Part shown: in pieces, positions 32,619 to 33,195 of the stretch
Position numbering within the stretch: the first letter of the stretch is position 1
How the letters are laid out: every line of letters begins with the position of its first letter
From: OM182 bacterium
GTDB lineage: Bacteria; Pseudomonadota; Gammaproteobacteria; Pseudomonadales; Azotimanducaceae
DNA length: 33,195 bases
Reading direction: 5' to 3'
Assembly (NCBI GenBank): GCA_004213835.1
Contig: SHAE01000009.1
Span: 1-33,195, forward strand
Notes under the pieces: model-generated
The model's database searches: none
What the model saw: only the letters and a program-made list of their open reading frames with translations
Told to the model about the DNA's origin: nothing
Made by a program: the position numbers and the translations under genes

Positions 32619-33195
32619 ATGCACACGAATAAGCCAACCTTGAACGAAGCTACCCACGCGCCGTCAGCGCAGAGCGCGAACCCGCTGCTTGCCATCGCCG
32701 TGACGATCATGCTGCTACTCAGCAGTGCCTGTGAGACCCTACCCAAACCATCCAGTGCTGAGCCAGCGCGCTCGCTCAATGCTGCGGAAAAACGCGAGGT
32801 TCAAGCACTCATCTATGCTGCCGAGGATGCTATGGCCAATAGCCACCTTAGTTTTCCTGACGACGGCAGTGCGCTGAACTTGTATCGGCAAGCGCTGCGC
32901 CTCGATCCCAAGAGTGCTCACGCACAAAGAGGATTGGAAACCATTATTGAGCATTACGTCGCGCTGGCGCTGAAAGCCGCCAACCGTGGCGACACGGCTA
33001 CCGCCCGAGCACTGCTGAACCGCGGGCGTGACATTGATCCGACGCACCCTTCGATAGGGCCAACCGAACAATTCGTGCAAACCATTGACACTTCTCGTCG
33101 CGAAATCGTTACCCTGCGCGGGCTCTCCGAGAGCAAGTTGCGCGCGACCATTGAGGCCATGGTTCAAGGCATGGTGCAGGGCATCCAACCTAACT
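32619..33195 (+). CDS. TPR-like lipoprotein of unknown function (partial, C-terminus beyond right edge)
   Basis: The frame opens at ATG 32619 and is uninterrupted to the right edge (192 codons). A hydrophobic segment (LLAIAVTIMLLLSSAC, about 24-39) ends in a lipobox LSSAC, so the protein is probably a lipoprotein with a Cys at residue 39. After it come helical repeats resembling tetratricopeptide units: SALNLYRQALRLDPKSAHAQRGLE and ALKAANRGDTATARALLNRGRDIDPTHPS. An alternative start is ATG 32709 just before the lipobox. No ribosome binding site is clear. It is divergent from dsbD. Composition and codon use look like its neighbours. Confidence 0.85.
   Translation, partial: MHTNKPTLNEATHAPSAQSANPLLAIAVTIMLLLSSACETLPKPSSAEPARSLNAAEKREVQALIYAAEDAMANSHLSFPDDGSALNLYRQALRLDPKSAHAQRGLETIIEHYVALALKAANRGDTATARALLNRGRDIDPTHPSIGPTEQFVQTIDTSRREIVTLRGLSESKLRATIEAMVQGMVQGIQPN

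Noticed and set aside
1-33195. Mobile element, prophage, defence island, CRISPR array or secondary-metabolite cluster
   Set aside because: No transposase, integrase, terminal inverted repeats, regularly spaced repeats or non-core gene block was seen; gene order is that of conserved housekeeping loci.

Overview
The window is an ordinary stretch of gammaproteobacterial core chromosome at roughly 55 % GC by eye. It reads as a marine, Pseudomonas- or Cellvibrio-like lineage. This is inferred from gene content and order: rpsU-yqeY-dnaG-rpoD divergent from tsaD; lptD-surA-pdxA-rsmA-apaG-apaH-cca divergent from amgK-murU; rpe-gph-trpE-trpG-trpD-trpC next to a Crp/Vfr-type regulator, an OsmC protein and coq7; then purD, purH, dusB, prmA, accB, aroQ and dsbD. 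I see no transposase, integrase, phage gene, toxin-antitoxin pair, restriction or defence gene, CRISPR array, tRNA or rRNA.

Layout. Positions 1-4615 (minus) hold the macromolecular-synthesis cluster: rpsU with a promoter and an intrinsic terminator, yqeY, dnaG and rpoD, the last cut by the left edge. Positions 4763-6150 (plus) hold tsaD-folB. Positions 6166-14186 (minus) hold a tightly packed seven-gene operon for outer-membrane biogenesis (lptD, surA), B6 synthesis (pdxA), rRNA methylation (rsmA), ApaG/ApaH and tRNA CCA addition (cca). Positions 14230-15941 (plus) hold the MurNAc recycling pair amgK-murU. Positions 16019-21538 (plus) hold rpe-gph and trpEGDC with a probable trp leader peptide. 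Positions 21561-22397 (minus) encode a Crp-family regulator, 22699-23121 (plus) an OsmC protein, and 23160-32359 (minus) coq7, purD, purH, dusB, a VOC protein, prmA, accB, aroQ and dsbD. The right end starts a divergent lipoprotein gene.

I found no evidence for an undescribed multi-gene system here. The points worth a second look are smaller. (1) Three promoters (tsaD, lptD, amgK) place a -10 hexamer exactly 6 nt before the start codon with no ribosome binding site, which suggests leaderless mRNAs; lptD and amgK share a back-to-back promoter only about 43 bp long. (2) The Crp-like protein keeps the Crp DNA-reading helix but has lost most canonical cAMP contacts and has a roughly 65-residue N-terminal extension. 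(3) A probable trp attenuator leader has two Trp codons. (4) accC and fis are missing from loci where they usually sit. (5) Several short tandem duplications (12-17 bp) lie at gene junctions, including one that separated a formerly overlapping purD stop and coq7 start. (6) Four palindromes cluster between dsbD and aroQ. (7) The CCA enzyme lacks the HD domain.
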